Assembly (NCBI RefSeq): GCF_900113665.1
Contig: NZ_FOQD01000002.1
Span: 1-64,000 of the forward strand
Length of the DNA: 64,000 nucleotides
Source: Planctomicrobium piriforme
Lineage (GTDB): Bacteria; Planctomycetota; Planctomycetia; Planctomycetales; Planctomycetaceae
Reading direction: 5' to 3'
The position numbers and the translations under genes are program-made. Below the pieces are notes generated by a model, which was given only the letters and a program-made list of their open reading frames with translations, did no database searches and had not been told where the DNA came from. Numbering within the stretch: the first letter of the stretch is position 1; every line of letters starts with the position of its first letter. Of the stretch, positions 8,901-18,000 are shown one piece after another.

Positions 8901-10406
8901 CACCGAATATTTGGCGAGGTCGAGGCGATGAATCGTCTGGAACTCGGCCATCTCAGGCGGCGCGGTGAACAGCGCCGGCAACGGCAGGTCGTCACCATTG
9001 AGCTGCAGTTTGAGGACCACGCGGCGGAGCAGGAAGTCGGGATCGCGGGCCGAGACAGCGATGGGGACCGTCGCATTTGCTGGGACAGTCATGTCGCGGT
9101 CCGGATGCACCACCGAGATCTCCGGTTTCAGGTCCGGGCGGATCTTGATGCGGTAGACCGTAGGCTGCGGATCCTTCTGATTTCGTTCGTTCCACACCTG
9201 GACATGGAAGTAACGGGCGAAGGTGCCGTCATCGCGAAACTTCAATTGCCAGCGCGCGGTGAGCAGATCGTCGCGGATCTGCATGGGATAGGCTTCCGCC
9301 GATTCCTGCGTTGTCTCCTGATCGGAGCAGTACACGATCGCCTGTTTCACTGGCATGTTGGGACGAGCCCGCACCGTCACCCAGGTGCCTTCCCAGGCAT
9401 CGATGATGTTGCTTTGCTGTTCGGAACGCCCGAGCCCCATGTACTGGGGGTATTCGTAGATGATCTGAGCGACTTCGGCTGACGGCGGCTGATTGACTCG
9501 AATCTGGTAAGTCTTCGACGTCGCATCGCCGGCAGTGATGTGGTAGCTCACATCACTGAGCAATCCTTTGCCGGCATCGCCGGTGAGTCGGGTTTGAAAG
9601 CTCGGCAGTTGCTCTTCCGTACGGCGCATCTTGAGCGGCTCGTTGACGAACCTGCGATCGACGGTCGAGAAGAGCAGAGTCACCTCTTCGGGAATGTGTC
9701 CCCCGAGTTCGACCGAAACGTCAATTTGATCGCGAGCGAGAACTTCAGTATCACCCGGTTTCACATCGCGGATTTCGGTCCGGGTGGCTGCGGCAACCGA
9801 TGAGAGGGGCATCAGTGCCCGCCACAAGGTCGTCGACATTCGCTTGGGAGAGATGAGCGTGTACAGACAGATGGCGACGACCAGTCCGAGCAGAATGTAG
9901 GACGCCCGCATCAGCAAGCGGCGGTCGATCGCTTCTTCGACATTCGTTTGCGAGATCTGCTGAGCGGTACGGCGCTCGAGGGCGGAACGGATGCCGGGAG
10001 GGATTTCGCGGCCCGACTGCTGGAAGTCGACCCAGGTCATCAGGCTGCTTTTAAATTCGGGATGCGTCTTTTCGATCTGTCGGGCGGCGTACAGGGAGTT
10101 GATCTGCCGCCACCAGGGCCAGACCACTTTCCAGCCAATCCAGCTCAGCGACGCGGCGGCAATCAGCACGATCAGAGCCAGACGCGTCGCGGGGCTGAAA
10201 CCGCCGGGGAGCACCCATTGGTCAAAGACGGCGAACAGCAGCAGGTAGCCGGTGAGGGCGGCGCAGAGCACCACCACGGCAGACATCAGGTCGGCCTGGT
10301 GAATTCCAGAGCGTGTTTTTTTGAGTTGGAACTCGATAAATTCGTCAAAGTCGACGTAATTTGCCGAGGCGACCGACTCTGGCTGCGTCTGTTCCGTCAC
10401 CGCCAT
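5955..10406 (-). CDS. Giant DUF4175-like membrane protein with Q-rich disordered domain
   Basis: A 1483-aa protein. Residues about 1-200 carry three membrane helices (LMSAVVVLCAALTGYLLLFAVF, LALIVLIAAASLSWIGWKVV, ASYILLGLVVAICLYTLI). About 200-550 is a beta-rich ectodomain-like part with repeated extracellular-style strands. From about 560 to 1370 the protein is almost wholly Gln/Pro/Gly/Asn/Ser/Lys with short repeats (PGQQPG, GGKQEGG). A short helical, charged C-terminus follows (LKRLRQQLDRGQAPEDLLRELG). This is the DUF4175-like organisation found near MoxR/VWA genes; a smaller relative is at 32868-34466. The ATG at 10404-10406 (MAVTEQTQPES) was preferred because it has GGGAT upstream and the longer extension looks non-coding. 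Role unknown; scaffold or envelope function is inference. Divergent from the monophosphatase gene. Confidence 0.78.
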   Translation of the reverse strand: MAVTEQTQPESVASANYVDFDEFIEFQLKKTRSGIHQADLMSAVVVLCAALTGYLLLFAVFDQWVLPGGFSPATRLALIVLIAAASLSWIGWKVVWPWWRQINSLYAARQIEKTHPEFKSSLMTWVDFQQSGREIPPGIRSALERRTAQQISQTNVEEAIDRRLLMRASYILLGLVVAICLYTLISPKRMSTTLWRALMPLSSVAAATRTEIRDVKPGDTEVLARDQIDVSVELGGHIPEEVTLLFSTVDRRFVNEPLKMRRTEEQLPSFQTRLTGDAGKGLLSDVSYHITAGDATSKTYQIRVNQPPSAEVAQIIYEYPQYMGLGRSEQQSNIIDAWEGTWVTVRARPNMPVKQAIVYCSDQETTQESAEAYPMQIRDDLLTARWQLKFRDDGTFARYFHVQVWNERNQKDPQPTVYRIKIRPDLKPEISVVHPDRDMTVPANATVPIAVSARDPDFLLRRVVLKLQLNGDDLPLPALFTAPPEMAEFQTIHRLDLAKYSVKAGDHITLFAEAEDNFEPFGKRQKNISRTQRITLTIAAPAAPEQNRQFNDQQAEELQNRLPQADEPNRPRQENPQPNQPQEPQQPGLQREPRQQPPEQKQLPMQPGQEMPADKQAANENEPGQEPKGNPQQQRPQGEQGEKPPQGAGQDSSGQGKQTQGQQSQGQQGEGKPSGDQKESGNSSQQNGQQQPSGNKQNGQQPSGNNGQGKAPPGKQDSSNKNANTPPQNQAGEDQALQRLLDWNKEQEKQNQNSQPQNDSSKPQQGGNPPAQQPKSEQDSTRQNEMRENGDSKTTPPQQKQDSSSQQKQGEQQSKADKQSGDSKPENRSGQKSPAGNDPMQGSGQDQQSAGQENKSNSMPDQKSGQQSPSAPQKGENSPQQTGQQQNTGDNSSPGEKSGQKSEPQQSGSKPSGEQNSGEKQPSNSAAGDQSSPAMQKGDKGEANSPSDASPSGQSNGDNKPGEAKSDSNSSGKPDSMKPGEQSQNATPKKGDPQSPAGEKNNPGSPDSDAMPGDKGAAPEKSATPPKQGKPAGSEPQNADQNTPPAQGEPKQGQRGKNDPANQQSAPDAGSQGEPMPGQKSEQNASGDKKAGGEPREAGQPNQDQMPKDQQQQSGDAGQQSGQQGGDKGQQKSGQQGQPKPGQPQDDASGQQPSDSKPNQQNGGQQQMKQDAGGKESPQQNGQQQQSGQEQPGQKPGGQQPQQQGQNAPQENSSKPQNGQPQQGGKQESGEQQGGKQNGSKQEGGKQEGSQQGGQQKGKDGQQPGEKGEGGQSGGQQPGEQPGQPGGQQSGGKPGQGQHPGGAPQQGDMPAGGQPGNSPQESGGKPGGEANGQGGKGNNRGRDAGDGGDGGANDLLTPEAADLANRKKATELALKRLRQQLDRGQAPEDLLRELGYSEQDLERFMQRLEERLADPGLDKSAETDAARRQFESLLKGIQYDSTGQNRSGGERERKATQSSGSGNRPVPPEYRRDTEAYKQKLSK

Positions 10407-10679
10407 AACGAGATCCCGAAAACGGGCGAACCGTGAATTGGCACCGGAAATTGGTACCGGGGAGCAGAAGCGATGAAAAGCATTCGTCGCACCAGACTCC
10501 ACCGCTCCTTATGGTACTCGACGCGGCAATGTGGGTGAATGTGCCAAATAATTTGATTTCGGAATGGAAGACAGGGCAATTCGGGTCCATTTTCCCGGAC
10601 AGGCGCAGCGTGCGGTTGTTAACGCGCGGCGCTGGCCCCTGATTCAAACGACTTAAACGCAATTTCAAGGATGGTCAGG

Positions 10680-11441
10680 ATGAGTTTTTTGCAGGCGGCG
10701 GAAGAAGCGGCGCGGCTGGGCGGGGAGATTCTCGAATCCTGGGCGCAGAAGTTCACCGCCAGGGAAAAAAGCCCGGCCAATCTGGTGACGGAAGCAGACC
10801 TGGCGTCGCAGGAAGCGATCCATCAGTTCCTGGGCAGCCGCTATCCCGGACATGGCTTTCTCGGTGAAGAGGACCTGTCACAGGCGGGGACCACCTATCG
10901 CTGGGTGATCGATCCGCTCGACGGGACATCCAATTATGTGCATCGCTTTCCCTACTATGCCGTGTCGATCGGTCTCGAAGAGAATGGCCAGATGATTGCG
11001 GGCGCCATCTTCGATCCGAACCGAAACGAGATGTTTTCCGCGGCAAAAGGGCAAGGGGCGCACCTCAATGGACAGCCGATTCAGGTCTCCGAGAACCGCG
11101 AATTGAGCCACGCCATGTGCATGGCGAGCCTGCCGGTGAAGGTGGATCGCTCACACCCCGCCGTGCAGAAATTTCTGGAGATTCTGGAGGTCGCCCAGAC
11201 GGTGCAGCGGACCGGGTCGGCGGCCCTGAATCTGTGTGCGGTCGCCAGCGGTCGGATCGACGCGTTCTGGTCGCAAAGCCTGAAGCCCTGGGACATGGCG
11301 GCCGGCATTCTGATCGTCGAAGAAGCAGGTGGAAAGGTCACAAAAACAGGCGGCGGAGAGTTCCAGCTCGAAAAGCCAGATCTGCTGGCAACCAATGGAA
11401 CGGACTTGCATGCCGCACTCGTGCGACACTTCCCAGCGTGA
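10680..11441 (+). CDS. Inositol monophosphatase family protein
   Basis: A 253-aa Mg2+-dependent phosphatase of the IMPase/CysQ/FBPase superfamily. Metal ligands are visible in GEEDLS, in WVIDPLDGTSNYVH (the signature DPLDGT) and in the C-terminal KPWDMAAG. Length is normal. The natural substrate (inositol phosphate, 3'-phosphoadenosine phosphate, or a sugar phosphate such as histidinol phosphate) cannot be decided from motifs. I prefer the ATG at 10680 to the ATG at 10671 because AAGGA (10667-10671) gives an 8-nt spacer. A 273-nt divergent region separates it from the Q-rich gene and probably holds both promoters; no clear operator seen. Cytoplasmic. Confidence 0.92.
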   Translation: MSFLQAAEEAARLGGEILESWAQKFTAREKSPANLVTEADLASQEAIHQFLGSRYPGHGFLGEEDLSQAGTTYRWVIDPLDGTSNYVHRFPYYAVSIGLEENGQMIAGAIFDPNRNEMFSAAKGQGAHLNGQPIQVSENRELSHAMCMASLPVKVDRSHPAVQKFLEILEVAQTVQRTGSAALNLCAVASGRIDAFWSQSLKPWDMAAGILIVEEAGGKVTKTGGGEFQLEKPDLLATNGTDLHAALVRHFPA

Positions 11442-11690
11442 TCGCGCTGCAGTGAATGACGGTCGTGCCGGTTAAGACGCAGATCGCCGTCCGAGCGGAC
11501 AGTGTGAACCTAACCGTCATTACGGCAAAGGTTTGTGGGTATTTTCTCGTTTCTGCGCGAGCCCGGTTGTGTGAAACAAACATCGTTTTGGGAAACCGCT
11601 CGTGGCCTGCGGCGGAATTCAGGAATAAGATGGCGTAGCCGGCTGGATCACGTCGCCGGTCTGTTTTCTTCGGGTACACAAGAGTTCATC

Positions 11691-14600
11691 ATGGGCAATG
11701 GCGACCTGCGCTGGCAGATCGACCACGGCTTCCTGCGGACCGTCGTTTTCATCGCGACGCAGGGGGTCTTGCAGCCCCATGCGCGAAAACGCCCCACTCG
11801 ACTCCTCACCTGGACGACGCTTTGCTGCCTGTGGCTGACGGTGTTGGTCTCTCCGGGATTTTGTCAGCCAGCGGTTCCTCTCGACCCCGCTGGCGCCTCG
11901 ACGCCCGTGATTCCAGCCACTCCGCCGACGCTGGGCGAGTCCTCTTTGACTCCGGGGTCGGGTTCCACACTGACGCCTGAGATTCCGGAATATCATCTGA
12001 CGCAGGTGCATCTGGATGCGGACGTCGGGGCCGATCGAGTGAATCTCGTCGCCACGATCGAGTTGATGATCAATCGGGGCGAAGGGTGGCATCGGGTTCC
12101 CTTACGTCTCGGCTCGGCCCATGTCACAAAACGTGAGTATTCTGGAACCGGTGAAGAATCTCCGGATGTGACGCCGCGCTCGGCAGATGAAGGACTCGTC
12201 TGGCTCTTCAAGGGACTGGGGCGGCATCAGATCAAGCTGCATGCCTGGATTCCTTATAAGCCTGCCGCGGCGGGGGGACAATTTCAGTTGTCGCTCCCCC
12301 GCTTGCCGCCGCAGTTCGAAGCCCGCATCAAGGCGCGCATTCCCGATCCGAATGCAGTCGTCCGCAGCACCAAGACACTGACGGTATTGGACATCACCAG
12401 AACCGCCAAAGAGACGGTGATCGATGCCAGCGTCGTGGGGAACCTGCTGCTGTTTGCCTGGCAGACTCCATCGGCCGCTGGGGAAACGATTTCACTGGTG
12501 CAGTCGTGGTTTCATTTGAAGCCTGCGGCGGAGCATCTGTCGCTGGTGGTCGAACAGAATTTCGAACTGCAGCAGACGACGGCGGATTCGCTGCTGATCA
12601 ACCTGCCGACGGACTTCCGCCTCGCACAACTGTCAGGCTCAAGCTTCCGGGCATATGAACAAGTGCCCGACCGGCCAGGCTGGGTCCGGGTCTACTTCAC
12701 GAACGACAACCTCGGTCGCCTGCACTTGCGCTGGGTGTTGGAACGGGATTTCAGCCAGACCGCACAGACGCTGGAGATTGAAGGCTTTCATGTCGAAGGC
12801 GCGGTTCGCGAAGAAGGGCTCATCCGCATCGACGAGTTCGAGAACCTGCGCATCGTCCCCCGTCCCGCCGACTCGCCGCTGGTGCATCGGATCGGCGTGA
12901 ATCAGGTGCGCTCGTTGGGCAGCGGCGTGCCGCTGACGGCGTATGAATATCTGAAGCAGCCATTCCGGCTGACGTTCGATATCCAGCCAATGGCGCCCTA
13001 TTTTCTGGTCGAGCCCAAGCAGCATTTGCATTTTGAGTCGGATGCGGTCGAACTGACGGCGACATCGGCAGTGCGGATCGAACGCGGCGCGATCTCGGAA
13101 CTCAAGCTGCATTGGCCCCACTGGCTCGAACAGGGCTGGCGTGTGCAGAGCGTGAACGTCGATTCCGATTCGGTCGGACCGCTGGCTTACGACGCCACTT
13201 CTCAGCCGGGAACGGTGAGATTGTGGTGGCCGAATGCGCTCAATCAGGATGCGGTGTTCACCGTGTTGTTCCGTCGGCCGGTCTCAGTCGATCCGGCTGC
13301 CGAAGACGCGTTCCGCGCATCGCTGCAATTGCCGGTGCCGCTCGCTTCGGAACTCGCGCCGGCGATGCTACAAGTGGATGCGGCCGATCAATTGTCGGTC
13401 GAGTTGCTGACAAAAGAAGGGGAGCCATTACCCCGCGCGACGGTCGAAACCGCTTCGACGATCAGCAATATCCCTGGGGCGTCAACAATTCAGACCTATC
13501 GGATTGAAGATCTCGATGAGACGTTCGTCGCCAAGGTGGAGTCGCACCAGCGCGAAGTGACGGCAGTCACCGAAATTGCCGTGCATGATGCCGCGCCGAC
13601 AAGACTGGCCATCGAACAGACCATTGAACTGAACGTCACCTATGGCCGTGTGCGCACCTTGGAACTGGTGCTGCCGCCGGAACTGATGGCGCATATTCCC
13701 GACTGGGCCGTGCCGCAGGGAATTGACGTCACCTCTCAAGGACAGAAGCTGGCCCTGCAACAGGGGATGGCGCCAAATGTTTTGAAAGTGGATTTGGGAC
13801 AAGAGCGAATTGGCCGCTTCAAGATCGAAGTGGCCTATGGCTTCCCGGTGCCGGCCGAGGACGCCACGCGCGATGTCGACCTGCCGGTGATTGCCTTGAA
13901 CGGCGTGCCCTTTGGCCGCGCGGAATGCCTGATTGATACGCTCGAAACATTACAGGTACGGCCGGCAAGCCCTGGCTGGGAAGCATTGCAGACATCACCC
14001 AGTCAGGCCCGCTGGATCAATCCATTGCGATCAGGACCGCTGACGGCGATTCCGCTCACCATGGGACTGAAGCTCGCGGATTCTTCGCAGCAGTACGTCG
14101 TGCAGCGAATGCAGGTGCGAACCATTTTTGCAGCGGAAGGAATCGCGGAATCCTGGGCCGAGTTCCAACTCGATTCACCGCCGACTCGAGTGGTCATTCA
14201 GTTCCCGCCGGAGACCGAGTTCAAAGACAAAGCCTTTCTACTCGACGGAAAACCGCTGCCTCGCTCCGCGATTTCGCAGCGCTCAGGGGCGTTCAACGAG
14301 ATCACGCTGACGCTGCCCCCCAAGAGTTCGCCGCATCCCCGCATCGCAGTACGTTATCGCACGCCGCTCGAAGACCCGTTCGGATTGACGAACCGCGTGA
14401 GCCTCCCGCTGCCGCAGTTTCCGCGCAGCGTATGGGTCGATGAAACCGTGTGGGAAATGCAGTTGCCTGAGGGCCAGCATCTGTTTACCTATCCGGAACT
14501 GCTGCCGCAGATTCAATGGGTGCGGCATTTCCTGTTCTGGTATCGCGAACCGACTCGCAGCTACCTGGAACGACGCGACACCGTCGATGCGCAGGACGTG

Positions 14601-15050
14601 CCGGCCGAGTTCCGTTTTCCGGATCATCACTTCTACGCGTTTCGCGGCTTTGGACCGGTACAGCAGATTGAATTTCAGGTGATGAACCGGTCGCTGATCC
14701 TGCTTTTGGGGGCGGGCTTCACACTGCTGCTGGGCTTCGTATTCTGGCGCGTCCCAGCAACTCGGAACGTCTTCTCGTTGATTGTGATCTGCTTTTTGTT
14801 CGCCGCGGCAAGCCTGTGGTACGTCGAGCCGATTCTGCTGTTGCTGCAGCCGGCGATCCTCGGCGTCGTGCTGGCGCTGACGGCGACCATGATTGATTCC
14901 ACCACTCGTCCGCGCGTTGACGACCAGTCGACGTTGCGGAACAAGTTACCCCGACTGCCTGACATCTCTCCGGAAGACTCATCCCCCCGGTCGGCAACGA
15001 CCCGAATTTATCGCCCGGTGCCTGCTGGGAAGCCGCGAGAGCAGGACTGA
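11691..15050 (+). CDS. Large membrane-anchored envelope protein (1119 aa)
   Basis: An unrecognised protein of 1119 aa. After a basic N-terminus there is a signal sequence (LLTWTTLCCLWLTVLVSPGFCQ, about residues 37-58). A very long beta-rich exported part follows, and the C-terminus has three hydrophobic segments (LILLLGAGFTLLLGFVFW, FSLIVICFLFAAASLWYV, LLLLQPAILGVVLALTATMI) and a short tail. I placed the start at the ATG 11691; the upstream in-frame extension to 11535 has no export-signal character. It ends 5 nt before the next, even larger gene of similar design, so the two are almost surely cotranscribed. No catalytic motif seen. Function unknown; a surface or envelope complex is inference. 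Confidence 0.72.
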   Translation: MGNGDLRWQIDHGFLRTVVFIATQGVLQPHARKRPTRLLTWTTLCCLWLTVLVSPGFCQPAVPLDPAGASTPVIPATPPTLGESSLTPGSGSTLTPEIPEYHLTQVHLDADVGADRVNLVATIELMINRGEGWHRVPLRLGSAHVTKREYSGTGEESPDVTPRSADEGLVWLFKGLGRHQIKLHAWIPYKPAAAGGQFQLSLPRLPPQFEARIKARIPDPNAVVRSTKTLTVLDITRTAKETVIDASVVGNLLLFAWQTPSAAGETISLVQSWFHLKPAAEHLSLVVEQNFELQQTTADSLLINLPTDFRLAQLSGSSFRAYEQVPDRPGWVRVYFTNDNLGRLHLRWVLERDFSQTAQTLEIEGFHVEGAVREEGLIRIDEFENLRIVPRPADSPLVHRIGVNQVRSLGSGVPLTAYEYLKQPFRLTFDIQPMAPYFLVEPKQHLHFESDAVELTATSAVRIERGAISELKLHWPHWLEQGWRVQSVNVDSDSVGPLAYDATSQPGTVRLWWPNALNQDAVFTVLFRRPVSVDPAAEDAFRASLQLPVPLASELAPAMLQVDAADQLSVELLTKEGEPLPRATVETASTISNIPGASTIQTYRIEDLDETFVAKVESHQREVTAVTEIAVHDAAPTRLAIEQTIELNVTYGRVRTLELVLPPELMAHIPDWAVPQGIDVTSQGQKLALQQGMAPNVLKVDLGQERIGRFKIEVAYGFPVPAEDATRDVDLPVIALNGVPFGRAECLIDTLETLQVRPASPGWEALQTSPSQARWINPLRSGPLTAIPLTMGLKLADSSQQYVVQRMQVRTIFAAEGIAESWAEFQLDSPPTRVVIQFPPETEFKDKAFLLDGKPLPRSAISQRSGAFNEITLTLPPKSSPHPRIAVRYRTPLEDPFGLTNRVSLPLPQFPRSVWVDETVWEMQLPEGQHLFTYPELLPQIQWVRHFLFWYREPTRSYLERRDTVDAQDVPAEFRFPDHHFYAFRGFGPVQQIEFQVMNRSLILLLGAGFTLLLGFVFWRVPATRNVFSLIVICFLFAAASLWYVEPILLLLQPAILGVVLALTATMIDSTTRPRVDDQSTLRNKLPRLPDISPEDSSPRSATTRIYRPVPAGKPREQD

Positions 15051-15055
15051 GTCAC

Positions 15056-18000
15056 ATGGGCCGTGGTAACTTTTTTTTACTGCGATGGCTGACGGCAGGC
15101 GTGTTGATCGCGTTGTCGGTCAGTGACGCCGCACAGGCGCAACAGGCCGATCTCACCGCTTCCGCGCTCGCGACAACTGAAGCGGCCGAGTATCGCGGTC
15201 GCCTTGAAGATCGCCAGATCGTCGCCGGCAAAGCGGTACTCGAAATTGTGCGGCATGGGGAAGGAACCGCCGTTCTCGACTGGAGTCCGGTGCGGATCGC
15301 GATGACAAACCTCAGTTGGGAGAAGCAACCGCTCCTGGCAGGCACCTCACCCGACCAGCGGCTGCTGGTGCTGACGGCACGGGAATCCGACCGGCTGTCT
15401 GCCGACTGGAGCGTGCAAGGGCAGCAGATCGGTCAGACGGTCGTGTTTGATCTGCGGCTGCCCGCCGCGCTCAACAGCCGCCTGATGCTCGATGCACCTG
15501 CCGCGCTACGGCTGGACTGCAGTCAGGGACAGGTCGCTGCCGGCGCGGAGACGGATGGTCGCCGGACCTGGACGGTGGAGCTGGGTGGCGCTTCCTCAGT
15601 GACATTGCGGTGGACGTCTGGTGCCCGTGAACGCGCGGTTTCTCCGCCGCGGTATGAAATCGAAACAGAACATCGCGCCCGTCGCGACGGCATTTTCATC
15701 AAGTCCGACATCACGATTGAAGGACCGTTAACGACCGGCCAGCCGCTGCGACTCCTGGCGCCCGAGACATTGGAGATTCAGTCGGTCACTCTGCCAGGCG
15801 GGCTGCCGCTGGGAAGTACGAATCTCCCTTTTCAACGCGATCCGGCCAATCCCCGCGAAGTCCTCATCAATCTGGATGCGCTTGCGCTGGAGCCGCGGAT
15901 TGCGCTGCGGATTCGAGGCTTTGAGCCTTTTGCCTGGAACGTCCCGCAAGCGCTACCGCGATTGCGTCTCGATCAGGCCTTGGAAACCAAACGTGCCATC
16001 GCCTTACGCGTCGAGCCGCCGCTGCAGTTGCAGAGTCTGGATTCCGCAGATTTTTTGCAGACCGGACTGACGAGCGACGACACAACCGGGGAAACCTGGC
16101 GATTCGAAGCCCGCGATCCCAATGCCAACTTGATGGTGAACATCAGCCTGCCCGATTCTCCGCTCAGCAGCGAAACGCTGTGCCTGTCTGATGCGCGCCA
16201 GGACGCCGGCTGGACGGCCGCAATTGTGACTCTCGAAGTCGAGAATGGTTCCCGCTTCGAGACGGACATCCAGTTGCCTGACGACTGGAAGCTGATTGCC
16301 GTGACCGCCCCGGATGCGGAATCCCGCATTGCCTCGTGGAGTGTGGACGAACATGTTCTGCATCTGACATGGCAGAACGCGCTGACTCGCACGTCGCCGC
16401 GACAGGTGCGTCTGTTTGCCAGGACGCAGTGGCGTCGCGAGCGATCGGCATTTCGATTAAGCGTGCCGCAGGTCAAAGGGGCCTTCGACAGCAGTGCCCA
16501 ATATCAGTTGCTGCTGCCGACGGGCGACGAACTGCAATTGCTGGAAGGGGAAGGTTGGCGGCTGTCCGAGAACGCCGACATCCTGCCCGCGTTGCTGCAA
16601 CTGAGAGAAGTGACAGAGCGTCTGCCGCCGCCAGCGGACCGCGTCTGCGTCACGCTCAAGTCGACCACCGAGAGCCGGCTGCCGCGGGCTCTGGTCAACA
16701 TTGTGAAAAAGAGCGTCTCGACTAATGACTTCGGGAGCACGCCGGTCAGGGCCACGAATGGAACAACTGCGGTCGCAGAAGGGACAGGTTCGCCGCCGTC
16801 GGCCACGCTCGAACTGTTGACGATGGCGGGCCAGTCGAATCAGCGGGAGTGCGTGCAGCATGCAGTGCTGACGTTTGATCGCCCGGTGAAGCTGGCCGAT
16901 CTGAATTTGCGTTTGTCGCCGGAATGCCGGCTGTCAGCCGTGAAGCTGGATGACCAGTCGATCACGGTGTTTCGCAAACAGAATCAGATCTCGATTCCGG
17001 CGGAGATCAGTCAGGCGACGACGATTCGGCTGACGTACGTCACTCCCGCCGCGACGCATTGGCTGAGCCAGCAGTATCACGTTCCGCTCCCAGAGACTTC
17101 AGTTCCGGTGCGGAGTTTTCGCTGGTCGCTGGATCTGCCAGGCGAGCAACGCCTGTCACAGGTGAGCCTGCCGGGGATGTTTCAAAGCACCGAGGCGGCA
17201 CAGCGCGGAACTCCGCAATTGTTCGGGCCGCTGAGTCGCGTCGACTCGGACAAAACCTTCAATCCGTTATCCGCAAGTGACTGGAAGAGCCTGTCTGGCT
17301 CGGGCGTTCGGCAAAGTGACGCTTCTCTGCCCCGTCAGACCTGGCACTTCATCGCGCCTACGATTGGCGACTCGACGGAGTTCGTCACCTGGAACGTGGC
17401 GCTCGCCAGAAGTTATGCCTGGGTCGCCTTGCTGGCGTGCCTGTTGATCGGCTCGACGGCGCGGCTCTTCCGCATGGCATGGCTGCGAAAGTTGTCGGTG
17501 GTGTGGCTGGTACTGTTGGTGTTTCTCGTCTGTCAGGCATCGCCGAGTTGGGCGCTCGTGCTGGGAGGGATGCTGGCAGGCAGCCTGCTGTCTCTGGCGA
17601 TTCCACGGCGCTGGATTCAGCAGCGAGACTTCCTGAATCGTCCGCGACGCCGCGCGGCTGCGCAGGCGCTGGCGGCGGTGACTAGTTCGCTGCTGATCGC
17701 GGCAGGAGCCTGGGGACAGCCCCTCATTAGTGCAGAAACGGACGCGACCCCGTCGGCACTCATTCGCTCCGCGCGGTATCAGCTCACCAAATTACAGCCG
17801 GTCGCACAGGTGACCGCGATTTTCGAAATTCTGACGCGCCCGCAGCCCGAGAACGCGTTCGTAAAATTGCCGCTGCAGGACGTGGTGTTTCCTCCGCAGG
17901 CGGAATGCCTGGTGGATGGCGAAGTGCGGGCAATGATTCCAGCCGTGTCAGGCGACGCGGTGCTGATTAATCTGCAAAGAGCCGATGGAAAGGCGACCGG

